7,493 nucleotides of DNA from CAZTLI01 sp964614375 (GCA_964614375.1 CAZTLI010000270.1:1-7493), one strand, 5' to 3'. Counted from the stretch's first letter, positions 1-6,075 are shown. Numbers and translations are program-made. Notes: generated by a model not told the origin, from the letters alone.

Positions 1-50
1 TGCTGAGCGTGTCAGCTTCAGATGACGTGGTGTTCCGGCAGCCGCAGGTT

Positions 51-114
51 TTAACGTGTGGCGGGACAATCGCAGCTGTTACCTCTGTATGTTTTCCTGA
101 ATGGGTCAGGTTTT
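51..114 (+). repeat. Dispersed repeat, copy A (inverted partner at 4599-4662)
   Basis: Reading 51-114 on the plus strand and 4662-4599 on the minus strand gives the same 64-nt sequence with 5 mismatches (59/64). The inner 29 nt (86-114) are identical. Similarity stops abruptly after the shared GGGTCAGGTTTT at 114 and fades gradually to the left of 51. It contains a small hairpin, CCTGA-ATGGG-TCAGG (96-110). The two copies point towards each other. The mismatches show no clear coding bias in either of the two open frames, so this is treated as a non-coding dispersed repeat. Confidence 0.8.
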
Positions 115-582
115 CAGATTACTGTTCTGGCGGGTTCGATTGGAATGTATTGATCGACCACATGACCTCACTCAGCATCGCATTTTACGATGGCTGAAAC
201 TGATGCCAAATACCCTATCGCTCGAAGCCTGTGTCGCTTATTCTCCTGTATTCAATTGTCTTTTTCGACATTCACAAAACGGAGACCGGGCGCGATTTGA
301 TGCGGTATGCGCCACTTCTAGTTCAAGCAAATAAATCCAAAGCAGACGGAGGTTCTGCTCCTGAATCCGAAGATATTAGCGAACAATTTAGTCAACAGGC
401 ACAAACTTCGCAAGATTAAAGGCATGTATTTAAGCCCGATTAAGCCAAAATTTTTACGAAAGTCATAAACGCCTTTATCCGCAACATCACACCGCCTCTG
501 AATTTTCATAAACAGGCTGACCGTAATGCACAATTTAATGGTAAGCTTTTAATCAGGGAGTTACAGAGGGAGCAGAGTCCCC
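115..582. other. Intergenic stretch with no confident gene
   Basis: No frame here gives a recognisable protein, RNA gene or mobile-element gene. The most protein-like stretch is a 62-codon frame at 231-419 (+) starting with GTG. It has a short hydrophobic beginning and a hydrophilic Ser/Gln/Glu tail, but no ribosome binding site precedes it. A 36-codon frame starts at ATG 190 with no better support. These could be remnants of a decayed gene. The last part (about 480-582) must carry the promoter and leader of the gene starting at 583, but no clear -35/-10 pair is visible. Confidence 0.5.
231..419 (+). CDS. Doubtful small ORF, possible gene remnant
   Basis: A 62-codon frame opens with GTG and ends with TAA. 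The first ~12 residues are hydrophobic (SLILLYSIVFF) and the last ~30 are polar and rich in Ser, Gln and Glu, a composition more like real protein than random translation. There is no Shine-Dalgarno sequence upstream of the GTG, and no family is recognised. It could be the 3' end of a decayed gene whose upstream part is in another frame, or chance. Listed for completeness only. Confidence 0.15.
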   Translation: MSLILLYSIVFFDIHKTETGRDLMRYAPLLVQANKSKADGGSAPESEDISEQFSQQAQTSQD

Positions 583-801
583 ATGAATGAATATATTCAA
601 ATCACACAACATCAGGGTGGGCGCTATCGTTACTCGATTGCGGTCGTGGATGCTTCAGGTGAACCGCGCCATCAACAGCATTTTTTCTCACAAACCGACA
701 CCATTCATACCGTCGATTTTTTGCTGCGGATGGGGTATCAGCTTGCAGGCGCAAGTGAACCCACTTATCTACGCTTGATGCAGCACGATGATTGGCAATA
801 A
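583..801 (+). CDS. Small hypothetical protein (72 aa)
   Basis: A 72-residue protein starting at ATG 583, preceded by GAGGGAG (566-572) ten bases upstream, which supports this start. It ends with TAA and is followed within 15 bases by a hairpin terminator. The protein is soluble, with no signal peptide or membrane helix. It is rich in His, Gln and aromatic residues and has alternating hydrophobic stretches (YRYSIAVVDASGE, about 16-28; VDFLLRMGYQLAG, about 44-56) suggestive of a small alpha/beta fold. I do not recognise the family. It is monocistronic and convergent to the iron-sulfur membrane protein gene, so function cannot be inferred from an operon. A coding call rests on the ribosome binding site, length and terminator. 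Confidence 0.65.
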   Translation: MNEYIQITQHQGGRYRYSIAVVDASGEPRHQQHFFSQTDTIHTVDFLLRMGYQLAGASEPTYLRLMQHDDWQ

Positions 802-816
802 GCGAACTCATCATCG

Positions 817-863
817 AGGGGTTGGGTTGTGATGCGAATTTCATTGCCAACCCCTTACTTTTC
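817..863 (+). terminator. Intrinsic terminator of the 72-aa gene
   Basis: A perfect 9-bp stem AGGGGTTGG (817-825) / CCAACCCCT (847-855) encloses a 21-nt loop and is followed by TACTTTTC on the plus strand. It lies between the convergent stops at 801 (+) and 878 (-). The minus-strand side has no T-run, so it acts mainly for plus-strand transcripts. The long loop makes it a moderate rather than classic terminator. Confidence 0.6.
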
Positions 864-877
864 TCCAATAGACCGCT

Positions 878-2437
878 TTAGCTGAAGACCGTCCCGCGCA
901 TTTCCATCGGCAGGCCAAATATTTGCAATGCCACAAACATCAGAATTAGCAACAAGGCCGCCCAGGGCAGCAAACCGACCATGCCCTGACGACGATAGAG
1001 GCGCAGCGATGTGCGCTGGGCCAGCATCATGCTCCACAGGAAGCCACCCACTAACACCACCACCTGTACCAATCCCACAAATTCGACATTAAATCCCGCG
1101 AGTGACCAATCTGGTTCTGTGCCAAGTAGATAGATGCGATGGTCGATGAGGAAAGTCTGAAACACGGGAATAATCGTCCATATCCCAATCAGGAAGTGAA
1201 AGGCATAATGCGCGAACCAGATGCCAAAACCAATCGGGACAAATGCAGGCGCAAAAGCCGCAACCGTATGGCGTAGACTGTATTTTTTGGTCGTATTGGT
1301 CAATTTCCGCACAAGCTGCCCCACGCCCAGGGTCAGTACAATCGGCAAGGCGATATTCAACACGAGGAACAACAACAGCAGAACGATAAATTCGCTGTTT
1401 GTGCCTAAAATTCCACCGATATCGCGCATCAGGTCAAACACGGGTGGCACCATGCCAAAGGCATTGCTCACGCCCATGAACGCCAGAATGATAATGAAAA
1501 ATGATACATCCCAACGCTTAGGCCATGCCTCTGGATTGAACAGTTCGCGTCCGGGCTTGCGGCCTATCAGGGCGACGTTATCGTGGGGACAGGCGCGGGC
1601 ACAATCGAGGCAGAATATACAGTCGAGGTTGGATTGAATTTGGGGCACGAAGAGCAGCGTCCCACAGCCGGGTGTGCCGGATTTATCATGGGTGACTTCG
1701 CGGTTCACAGTCGGAATCTCAGCCAGCGCAACGGTAGCATATTGGGGATGGTCGGCGCGATTGAGGGGCATTTCATCGACACGGGTTGTTGATGCCGTCG
1801 CATAACTGCCGTTGACACATTCTTTGCCGACACAATGCGCGCAGACATTGCCATCGCGCATGGTGATTTGCAGCGGTGATGCGGTTGAATAGGCAAAGTT
1901 GAAAGCCCCCAACGGACACACATACTTGCAAAACGGCGATTCGGCGAACATCGCTTCCAGTACAAACGAGGCGACAAAATAAAACACGACCACCCACGCC
2001 GTCAGCACCGGACTCGACCACAAATCCAGCCATTCATATAGGAAGAACATCACGAACAGACCCGCAATCGCCACCCACTTGTTGCGGAGCATCTGTGGAA
2101 AGCGTCGCCCACTTATGCTCAGGCGTTTTGCTAAGGTACGTGGCAGTGTAAACGGACAGCCCATACAAAACAGATTACCCGCCAATAGAAGCGCAATAAC
2201 GACCAGTCCGCGATAATGCACCCATGGGGTCACTGTGGCTAGATTTTCGGCGGCGCGCTGTGGCCCGGTGAAACCATCATATATCACCAGCGCAGCGATG
2301 ATAAACAAGGGCAATTGCAAAACCAGGCGTCCCCACCGCCAGCGCAGCAATCGCCCCAAACCGGGCACATGCAGCAGGTCAAATGCTCCGGGTGGACGAT
2401 AGAGCGTGTCTGGTTTATGTTTTGTTTCGATAACCAC
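878..2437 (-). CDS. Polytopic 4Fe-4S membrane protein (NapH/NosR/CcoG-like)
   Basis: A 519-residue membrane electron-transfer protein. About four N-terminal helices (38-52, 75-92, 121-137, 144-161) carry the paired motifs CMGCP (C91, C94) and CKYVCP (C170, C174) typical of the 4Fe-4S_5 domain of NapH, NosR and CcoG/FixG. A ferredoxin-like segment follows: C199-x2-C202-x4-C207, then a classic C273-x2-C276-x2-C279-x3-C283-P. About five further helices (311-330, 349-371, 391-418, 452-470, 488-508) form a C-terminal membrane domain with AHYAFH (H410, H414). CcoG/FixG ends in an Ig-like domain, which is absent here, so the orthologous name is not used. Likely role: moving electrons between the quinone pool or cytosol and an envelope partner; substrate unknown. 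The start is GTG, set by AGGAG eight bases upstream. It lies 3' of the YtkA-like lipoprotein gene but behind a terminator. Confidence 0.85.
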   Translation of the reverse strand: MVIETKHKPDTLYRPPGAFDLLHVPGLGRLLRWRWGRLVLQLPLFIIAALVIYDGFTGPQRAAENLATVTPWVHYRGLVVIALLLAGNLFCMGCPFTLPRTLAKRLSISGRRFPQMLRNKWVAIAGLFVMFFLYEWLDLWSSPVLTAWVVVFYFVASFVLEAMFAESPFCKYVCPLGAFNFAYSTASPLQITMRDGNVCAHCVGKECVNGSYATASTTRVDEMPLNRADHPQYATVALAEIPTVNREVTHDKSGTPGCGTLLFVPQIQSNLDCIFCLDCARACPHDNVALIGRKPGRELFNPEAWPKRWDVSFFIIILAFMGVSNAFGMVPPVFDLMRDIGGILGTNSEFIVLLLLFLVLNIALPIVLTLGVGQLVRKLTNTTKKYSLRHTVAAFAPAFVPIGFGIWFAHYAFHFLIGIWTIIPVFQTFLIDHRIYLLGTEPDWSLAGFNVEFVGLVQVVVLVGGFLWSMMLAQRTSLRLYRRQGMVGLLPWAALLLILMFVALQIFGLPMEMRGTVFS

Positions 2438-2445
2438 GGGGACTG

Positions 2446-2450
2446 CTCCT
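2446..2450 (-). promoter_or_regulatory. Shine-Dalgarno site that fixes the GTG start at 2437
   Basis: AGGAG on the minus strand, eight bases before the GTG codon at 2437-2435. No ATG in this frame has a comparable site nearby. The leader AGGAGCAGTCCCC closely resembles that of the 72-aa gene at 568-582. Confidence 0.7.
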
Positions 2451-2472
2451 ATGGGTCTATTGTGTATGGGAC

Positions 2473-2501
2473 TTTAAAACAGGGGATAGTGCGCCCCTGT
2501 T
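2473..2501 (-). terminator. Intrinsic terminator after the YtkA-like gene
   Basis: On the minus strand AACAGGGG (2501-2494) pairs perfectly with CCCCTGTT (2485-2478) across an 8-nt loop, and the run TTTTAAAG follows (2479-2472, sharing the last T of the stem). If the gap is collapsed, the hairpin begins about 13 bases after the lipoprotein stop codon. It should end or attenuate transcription before the iron-sulfur gene, which would then need its own promoter or read-through. Confidence 0.7.
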
Positions 2502-2547
2502 CGTTGACGTGATTTAACTGTCGGCGGCTTCGTCGGTCATGGACATA
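2493..2547. repeat. 55-nt contig-end overlap, left copy
   Basis: Identical over all 55 bases to 2648-2702 and directly abutting the N-run. On the minus strand it holds the stop codon (2514-2516) and the last codons of the YtkA-like lipoprotein, cut off by the gap. It is best read as a duplicated contig end rather than a second gene copy. Confidence 0.9.
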
Positions 2548-2647
2548 NNNNNNNNNNNNNNNNNNNNNNNNNNNNNNNNNNNNNNNNNNNNNNNNNNNNN
2601 NNNNNNNNNNNNNNNNNNNNNNNNNNNNNNNNNNNNNNNNNNNNNNN
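2548..2647. other. Scaffold gap (100 N)
   Basis: Exactly 100 N, a conventional placeholder length. The flanking 55-nt identity indicates that the neighbouring contigs overlap and that the true gap is probably negative, or holds only extra copies of the short Met/Asp repeat found in the adjoining coding tail. Confidence 0.95.
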
Positions 2648-2702
2648 GCCCCTGTTCGTTGACGTGATTTAACTGTCGGCGGCTTCGTCGGTCATGGACA
2701 TA
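2648..2702. repeat. 55-nt contig-end overlap, right copy
   Basis: The exact duplicate of 2493-2547, beginning at the first base after the N-run. It contains the real 3' end of the YtkA-like gene, including the TTA complement of its stop at 2669-2671. Confidence 0.9.
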
Positions 2703-3142
2703 TCAGGTTCATCGGTCATGTCCATGTCCATTTCGCCAGCGGTTTCAACAGATAGGTCGAATGTCTCGGAAACTTCTGTGCCATCTGCCAGCGTGACAGC
2801 AATCGTGACGATCCAATCGCCGCCCATTGTCCACTCGAATGGCACTTCATAGACACCTTCTTCGCCAGCTTCGGCGTCGCGCAGCACGGGCTGCATTCCT
2901 GCATGGTTCATGTCGCCACGAATTGCCAATGTCGCGTCATTGATGGGATTGCCATCGGCATCTGTGAGGGTAATCATCAGCGTCATCTCGCCAACGGTTA
3001 ACGGGTCGGGATAGGCTAAATCAATAGTGACACCCGCATCGTCAGCGGATTGCTGCTCTTGCTGAGATTCGCGTCCGCCACAACCTGTCAATAGCAACAC
3101 GACAATCAATGCCGCTGTTAAGATAGAGGTCTTGTGAAACAC
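2669..3142 (-). CDS. YtkA/FixH-like lipoprotein with Met/Asp-rich tail
   Basis: A 157-residue exported lipoprotein. A short basic start and hydrophobic segment end in the lipobox LTGC (C21), so the protein should be lipid-anchored on the outer face of the membrane. Residues about 38-132 form a beta-sandwich domain of the YtkA/FixH type, with the signatures GDMNHAGMQPV (76-86) and WTMGGDW (104-110). The last ~22 residues carry an imperfect repeat, MDMTDEPDMSMTDE, rich in Met and Asp. YtkA-like domains recur near copper and oxidase genes; the Met-x-Met tail is consistent with metal binding, but that is inference. The GTG start at 3142 is preferred over an in-frame TTG at 3157 because AAAGGA sits six bases before it and the TTG would place that site inside the gene. 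It starts 91 bases after the WD40 gene stop, probably the same operon. Confidence 0.85.
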   Translation of the reverse strand: MFHKTSILTAALIVVLLLTGCGGRESQQEQQSADDAGVTIDLAYPDPLTVGEMTLMITLTDADGNPINDATLAIRGDMNHAGMQPVLRDAEAGEEGVYEVPFEWTMGGDWIVTIAVTLADGTEVSETFDLSVETAGEMDMDMTDEPDMSMTDEAADS

Positions 3143-3148
3143 AGTTAT

Positions 3149-3154
3149 TCCTTT
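3149..3154 (-). promoter_or_regulatory. Shine-Dalgarno site that fixes the GTG start at 3142
   Basis: AAAGGA on the minus strand, six bases before GTG at 3142-3140. It decides against the TTG five codons upstream, whose own upstream sequence shows no purine-rich site. Confidence 0.7.
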
Positions 3155-3233
3155 CAAAATGCGGTTCGTTCATATAGCGCGCCTGTCAGTATAGGACTCA
3201 TTCTGGCGCACATCTATAGCCAATTGTCGAATG

Positions 3234-4493
3234 CTATTGTTCATCAACCTGCCACAAACGTACAAAACCGTCCGCATCACCTGTTGCCACGCGCGTACCG
3301 TCTGGACTGTAGGCAAACGTAAAAATGTCGCCGCCGTTGTGGGTGATTTCTCTGATGATAGTGCCACTGTCTAAATCAATAAATTGCACACGATCCCCTG
3401 TCGCAAAGGCCAGTTGCGTCCCGTCCGGGCTAAAGGCCACGACCCGCACCGAATCCTCTGTTGAGATAGATAACAATGGTTCGGTTGGATTGCTCACCTG
3501 CCAGATCGTGACAGCCGCGTCTGTTCCTATGGCAATCCGGTCGCCATCGGGATGATAAGCCATGCTGAGGGGCAGGCTGTCGAGCGACCATTGCGTGACC
3601 GGATCGAGAAATAATACATCCCACACTTGTACGATGCCACCTGTCGCATCCGCGCCCGCAATCGCGACCAGTGCTTCATCGGTGGGGTGCAAGGCGACGG
3701 CAAAGGGGCGAATACCTGTCTCTAGCGTTGCTTCTGCCACGTAGGTGACTGTATTCCATACATACAGCACACCACTGTTGGCATCCACTGAAACCATCAT
3801 TTCGGGCACAATAGGACTGAAGATACTGCCGACAATCGTCCCGATGTGAATATCTGAACGGCGCAGGCGTGGACGGATGTCGGTAATGGTGTCGAATACC
3901 CACCAGCGGATTTGTCCATCATCAGTTGCGGCGGCAAACCATTGACCATCATTGCTGAAATCAACACCGGTTATCCATGCTTCCGGGTCATCCAATTCGA
4001 TTAACGCCGCGCCTGTTGTGATGTCCCAAATGTGGACTGTGGTATCCTCTCCACCGGTTGCCAACCAGCGCCCGTCGGGACTAAAGGCAAGCGACAAGAC
4101 CGCCGCATCGTAGGTGGCAAGCGTGCGTCCTTGTTGAATGGTATCGACTTCAATAGGTGTGGGTTCTGCTGTTGGTTCAACGTCTGTTGTGGTTTCTGGC
4201 GTGACTTCTGGCGTTTCTTCGATAATTGTCGTGGGTTGTGTGGTGGATTCCTCTGTTGGTTCAATGGTCGGTGCGCCAGTTGCTGACGTGGCTTCTACTG
4301 TGCTCACCTGCACATTCGCACCACCCGGACGCCCGGTTGTCGGCGTCGTGACGGGTTCATCATCAATCACAATCCCGGCAGATGTCGGTGGTGGTTGTTC
4401 GGCACTCGCGGGCAGCGCCTCGTCACAGGCAGCGACGACTATGCCCACTAATGCCAGTACGACACTCATTATCACTCGTTTACGCATTGTCAT
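3234..4493 (-). CDS. WD40 beta-propeller lipoprotein
   Basis: A 419-residue exported protein. Basic residues, a hydrophobic helix (about 7-21) and the lipobox VAAC (C23) predict a lipid anchor. Residues ~30-120 are a low-complexity Thr/Pro/Glu-rich linker, presumably a flexible stalk. Seven WD40-type repeats follow, starting near 132, 174, 219, 264, 308, 349 and 390, with typical FSPDG turns and strand-end IWD, VWN, VWD, IWQ and LWQ. Seven blades make a complete propeller, so the gene looks intact. The role is probably protein-protein interaction or ligand sensing at the cell surface; no catalytic residues are visible. The ATG at 4493 has no strong ribosome binding site, and ATG at 4487 (third codon) is an equally possible start. 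It is first in a run with the YtkA-like gene. Surface WD40 lipoproteins are common in Chloroflexota. Confidence 0.9.
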   Translation of the reverse strand: MTMRKRVIMSVVLALVGIVVAACDEALPASAEQPPPTSAGIVIDDEPVTTPTTGRPGGANVQVSTVEATSATGAPTIEPTEESTTQPTTIIEETPEVTPETTTDVEPTAEPTPIEVDTIQQGRTLATYDAAVLSLAFSPDGRWLATGGEDTTVHIWDITTGAALIELDDPEAWITGVDFSNDGQWFAAATDDGQIRWWVFDTITDIRPRLRRSDIHIGTIVGSIFSPIVPEMMVSVDANSGVLYVWNTVTYVAEATLETGIRPFAVALHPTDEALVAIAGADATGGIVQVWDVLFLDPVTQWSLDSLPLSMAYHPDGDRIAIGTDAAVTIWQVSNPTEPLLSISTEDSVRVVAFSPDGTQLAFATGDRVQFIDLDSGTIIREITHNGGDIFTFAYSPDGTRVATGDADGFVRLWQVDEQ

Positions 4494-4598
4494 CGCCTGT
4501 CATCCACACATCATCACCAAACAATATTACCCATAGATTGCGGATTTGGGGAATGGCGGGCGGAAATCGAAAAAGGTCACCTATAACACCTATGCCTT

Positions 4599-4662
4599 AA
4601 AACCTGACCCATTCAGGAAAACATACACAGGTAACAGTTGCAATTGTTCCGCCACAGGTTAA
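4599..4662 (-). repeat. Dispersed repeat, copy B
   Basis: The inverted partner of 51-114, 59 of 64 bases matching. The sharp edge of similarity is at 4599, 28 bases inside the left end of the MITE-like element, so the shared unit is not coextensive with that element. The CCTGA-CCCAT-TCAGG hairpin is at 4603-4617. Confidence 0.8.
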
Positions 4663-4773
4663 GACGTGTCGCAGCCAGATGACTTCAATCTCTGGCGGGG
4701 CCAACGACACCTTGCACAAAAGTGTCAGGTTCTCAGGGAGGGGGACTTCCAGAACGCTTGTGACCGGTTTTGC

Positions 4774-4800
4774 GCCCTGCCTCCGCATACGGGGGAGGGC
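4774..4800. repeat. GC-rich hairpin inside the MITE-like element
   Basis: GCCCT (4774-4778), a bulged G, and CCTCCG (4780-4785) pair with CGGGGG (4790-4795) and AGGGC (4796-4800) around the loop CATA: 11 pairs including one G-U. No T-run follows on either strand, so it is not a canonical terminator, although it lies about 70 bases downstream of the membrane protein stop at 4872 and could slow or stabilise that transcript's 3' end. Confidence 0.5.
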
Positions 4801-4871
4801 CGTTTGGAGACAGGCGCATGGATCGCTGAATAGATACTATACGTGACCTTTTCCAGACTATACCGAGACAA

Positions 4872-5939
4872 TCATGCCGATTCAGGCAGCGGCGGTGGTG
4901 CGGCAATGACGCTGAGAAATAATCCGGCGATGCCCGCGACAAATGGCACACCTAACCACATATGCACCTGCCACCACAATCCACGCGGATCGAAGGTGTT
5001 CAAGACGAGCATATAAACCAGTACGATTGTAAACGGCACGACAAAACTGAATAGTCGCAGTGCTAGTGGATGATGCGGAGACGGTTTTAACTGCCAGATG
5101 AGAATATCCGCGACCAATCCGCCAATGACTGCTGCTGCGCTAATCCACAACTGATTTGGACGATAAAACAGCATCCACTGCATGAGCAGGATATGCCCGG
5201 TAAAAATGAGCGTTGCCGCGCCAAAAGGAAGCCGCCAGCGCCGCAATGCAAATAACAGCACGCCGACCATTAACGCAGCGGGGAGTACCTGATCCGTAAT
5301 CCCGACAATATCCGCGAAGTCTCCTGCGCCGCGCCGCGACCCGACCAACAACATGGGACGCGAGAGCAGATGACTATATTGAGTCATAAATGTCATCAAA
5401 GATAGCAAACAGGTTAGCGCTGCTATCGCCGGGAAGAGTTCACGCCAACCGGGATTGTCGCTGGCACGATGCCATGCCGCTAGCAATGGCCCGGTGAAAA
5501 TTAAGAACATGCTCGATGCTAAAAGCAGGTGTGTTGGACTGAGCAAGGCCTCTAAATTCTCTTCAATGCCGAACGTTTCATGCCACAGCATATCGCCCAC
5601 GCCAGCCAGCGCAAACAGGCCTACCCCGACCAATGACAATGAATAACCCTTTGGTAACGCGCGTAACCAGCGATGCCCACGCCCTACATTGCGAAAGTGG
5701 GTGATGACAATTACCGCGCCCGTCAGCGCATATCCACCATAAAAGACGGCGTGCCAGGGTGTGAAAAATGAGTTATCAACCTGACCATGATTGTGTGCCC
5801 AGCCATCTAAAAACAGGCCAAACAGAAAAATCACCGAGACCACTGCCACCAGCAAATCAAAACGCAGACTGCCTACCGGATAATCGGCGGCGCTGGATTG
5901 GGATATGCCTATTTCACCTGCTTGATTGGCAACTGCCAT
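4872..5939 (-). CDS. Unknown polytopic membrane protein with intramembrane histidines
   Basis: A 355-residue protein with about ten predicted membrane helices (near 28-46, 62-82, 99-117, 133-157, 168-187, 215-232, 239-258, 264-283, 294-314, 324-346) and a hydrophilic N-terminus of about 25 residues. I do not recognise a named family. Histidines cluster in short motifs at helix ends in the first half: DGWAHNHG (45-52), PWH (61-63), DMLWHETFG (116-124) and PTH (135-137). Together with acidic and Trp neighbours they could form a metal or haem site on one membrane face, which is inference. The start ATG follows GGAGGA with five bases between, an excellent ribosome binding site. It is the first gene of the minus-strand block, separated from the WD40 gene by 378 bases containing a mobile-like repeat, so it is probably a separate transcript. 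Confidence 0.8.
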   Translation of the reverse strand: MAVANQAGEIGISQSSAADYPVGSLRFDLLVAVVSVIFLFGLFLDGWAHNHGQVDNSFFTPWHAVFYGGYALTGAVIVITHFRNVGRGHRWLRALPKGYSLSLVGVGLFALAGVGDMLWHETFGIEENLEALLSPTHLLLASSMFLIFTGPLLAAWHRASDNPGWRELFPAIAALTCLLSLMTFMTQYSHLLSRPMLLVGSRRGAGDFADIVGITDQVLPAALMVGVLLFALRRWRLPFGAATLIFTGHILLMQWMLFYRPNQLWISAAAVIGGLVADILIWQLKPSPHHPLALRLFSFVVPFTIVLVYMLVLNTFDPRGLWWQVHMWLGVPFVAGIAGLFLSVIAAPPPLPESA

Positions 5940-5975
5940 AACGTTCCTCCGACATACACCTAAAACCCTGATGCC

Positions 5976-5993
5976 TGTGTATACGTATAAACA
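5976..5993. promoter_or_regulatory. Palindromic candidate operator
   Basis: TGTGTATACGTATAAACA has a perfect 10-bp core (TATACGTATA, 5980-5989) and TGT/ACA outer arms, symmetric at 16 of 18 positions. It lies 37 bases before the minus-strand ATG and about 12 bases upstream of the putative plus-strand -10, a position suited to a dimeric repressor acting on one or both promoters. No regulator gene is in the window. Confidence 0.4.
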
Positions 5994-6052
5994 ACAAGAT
6001 AGGTTACAATATGAAGCAGATTATACAAGCACAACCATCTGCGACGATTTTG

Positions 6053-6075
6053 TATTGGAGATAGCGACTCCAATA
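6053..6075 (+). promoter_or_regulatory. Leader hairpin upstream of the HhH-protein gene
   Basis: TATTGGAG (6053-6060) and CTCCAATA (6068-6075) form a perfect 8-bp stem with a 7-nt loop, ending 27 bases before ATG 6103. It does not cover the ribosome binding site. It may be a 5' UTR hairpin or a DNA operator; there is no T-run, so it is not a terminator. Confidence 0.45.

Larger units (their letters stand above)
4571..4852. mobile_element. MITE-like non-coding element with ~15-bp terminal inverted repeats
   Basis: AAAAGGTCACCTATA (4571-4585) and the complement of 4838-4852 (AAAAGGTCACGTATA) match at 14 of 15 positions, facing inward across a 282-bp segment with no credible gene. Inside are repeat copy B and a GC-rich hairpin. 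It fills most of the space between two genes. No target-site duplication is evident, and no transposase is nearby, so this is a candidate non-autonomous element. The inverted pair could instead be two binding sites of one regulator. Confidence 0.4.

Noticed and set aside
1221..1637. A 138-codon plus-strand open frame
   Set aside because: It lies entirely antisense to the iron-sulfur membrane protein gene, which has clear cysteine motifs, and has no recognisable domain of its own.
878..2437. Naming the iron-sulfur protein CcoG/FixG
   Set aside because: The C-terminal Ig-like FixG domain is missing and replaced by membrane helices; only the N-terminal half matches the family.
2493..2547. A second, tandem copy of the YtkA-like lipoprotein gene cut off by the gap
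   Set aside because: The two copies are identical over exactly the 55 bases adjoining the gap on each side, which a contig overlap explains without a duplicated gene.
4138..4536. A 132-codon plus-strand frame rich in Val, Ser and Gly
   Set aside because: It is the antisense of the Thr/Pro/Glu linker and signal peptide of the WD40 lipoprotein; the composition merely mirrors that low-complexity DNA.
51..4662. A conserved peptide (VLTCGGTIA...FPEWVRF) in both repeat copies, as a transposase or small-protein fragment
   Set aside because: Of five differences, three are silent and two change the residue in that frame; the opposite frame is equally open. There is no start, ribosome binding site or recognised domain.
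4559..4866. Target-site duplication around the MITE-like element
   Set aside because: The bases outside the two inverted ends (AATCGA on the left, CCAGAC on the right) do not match, so no duplication is claimed.
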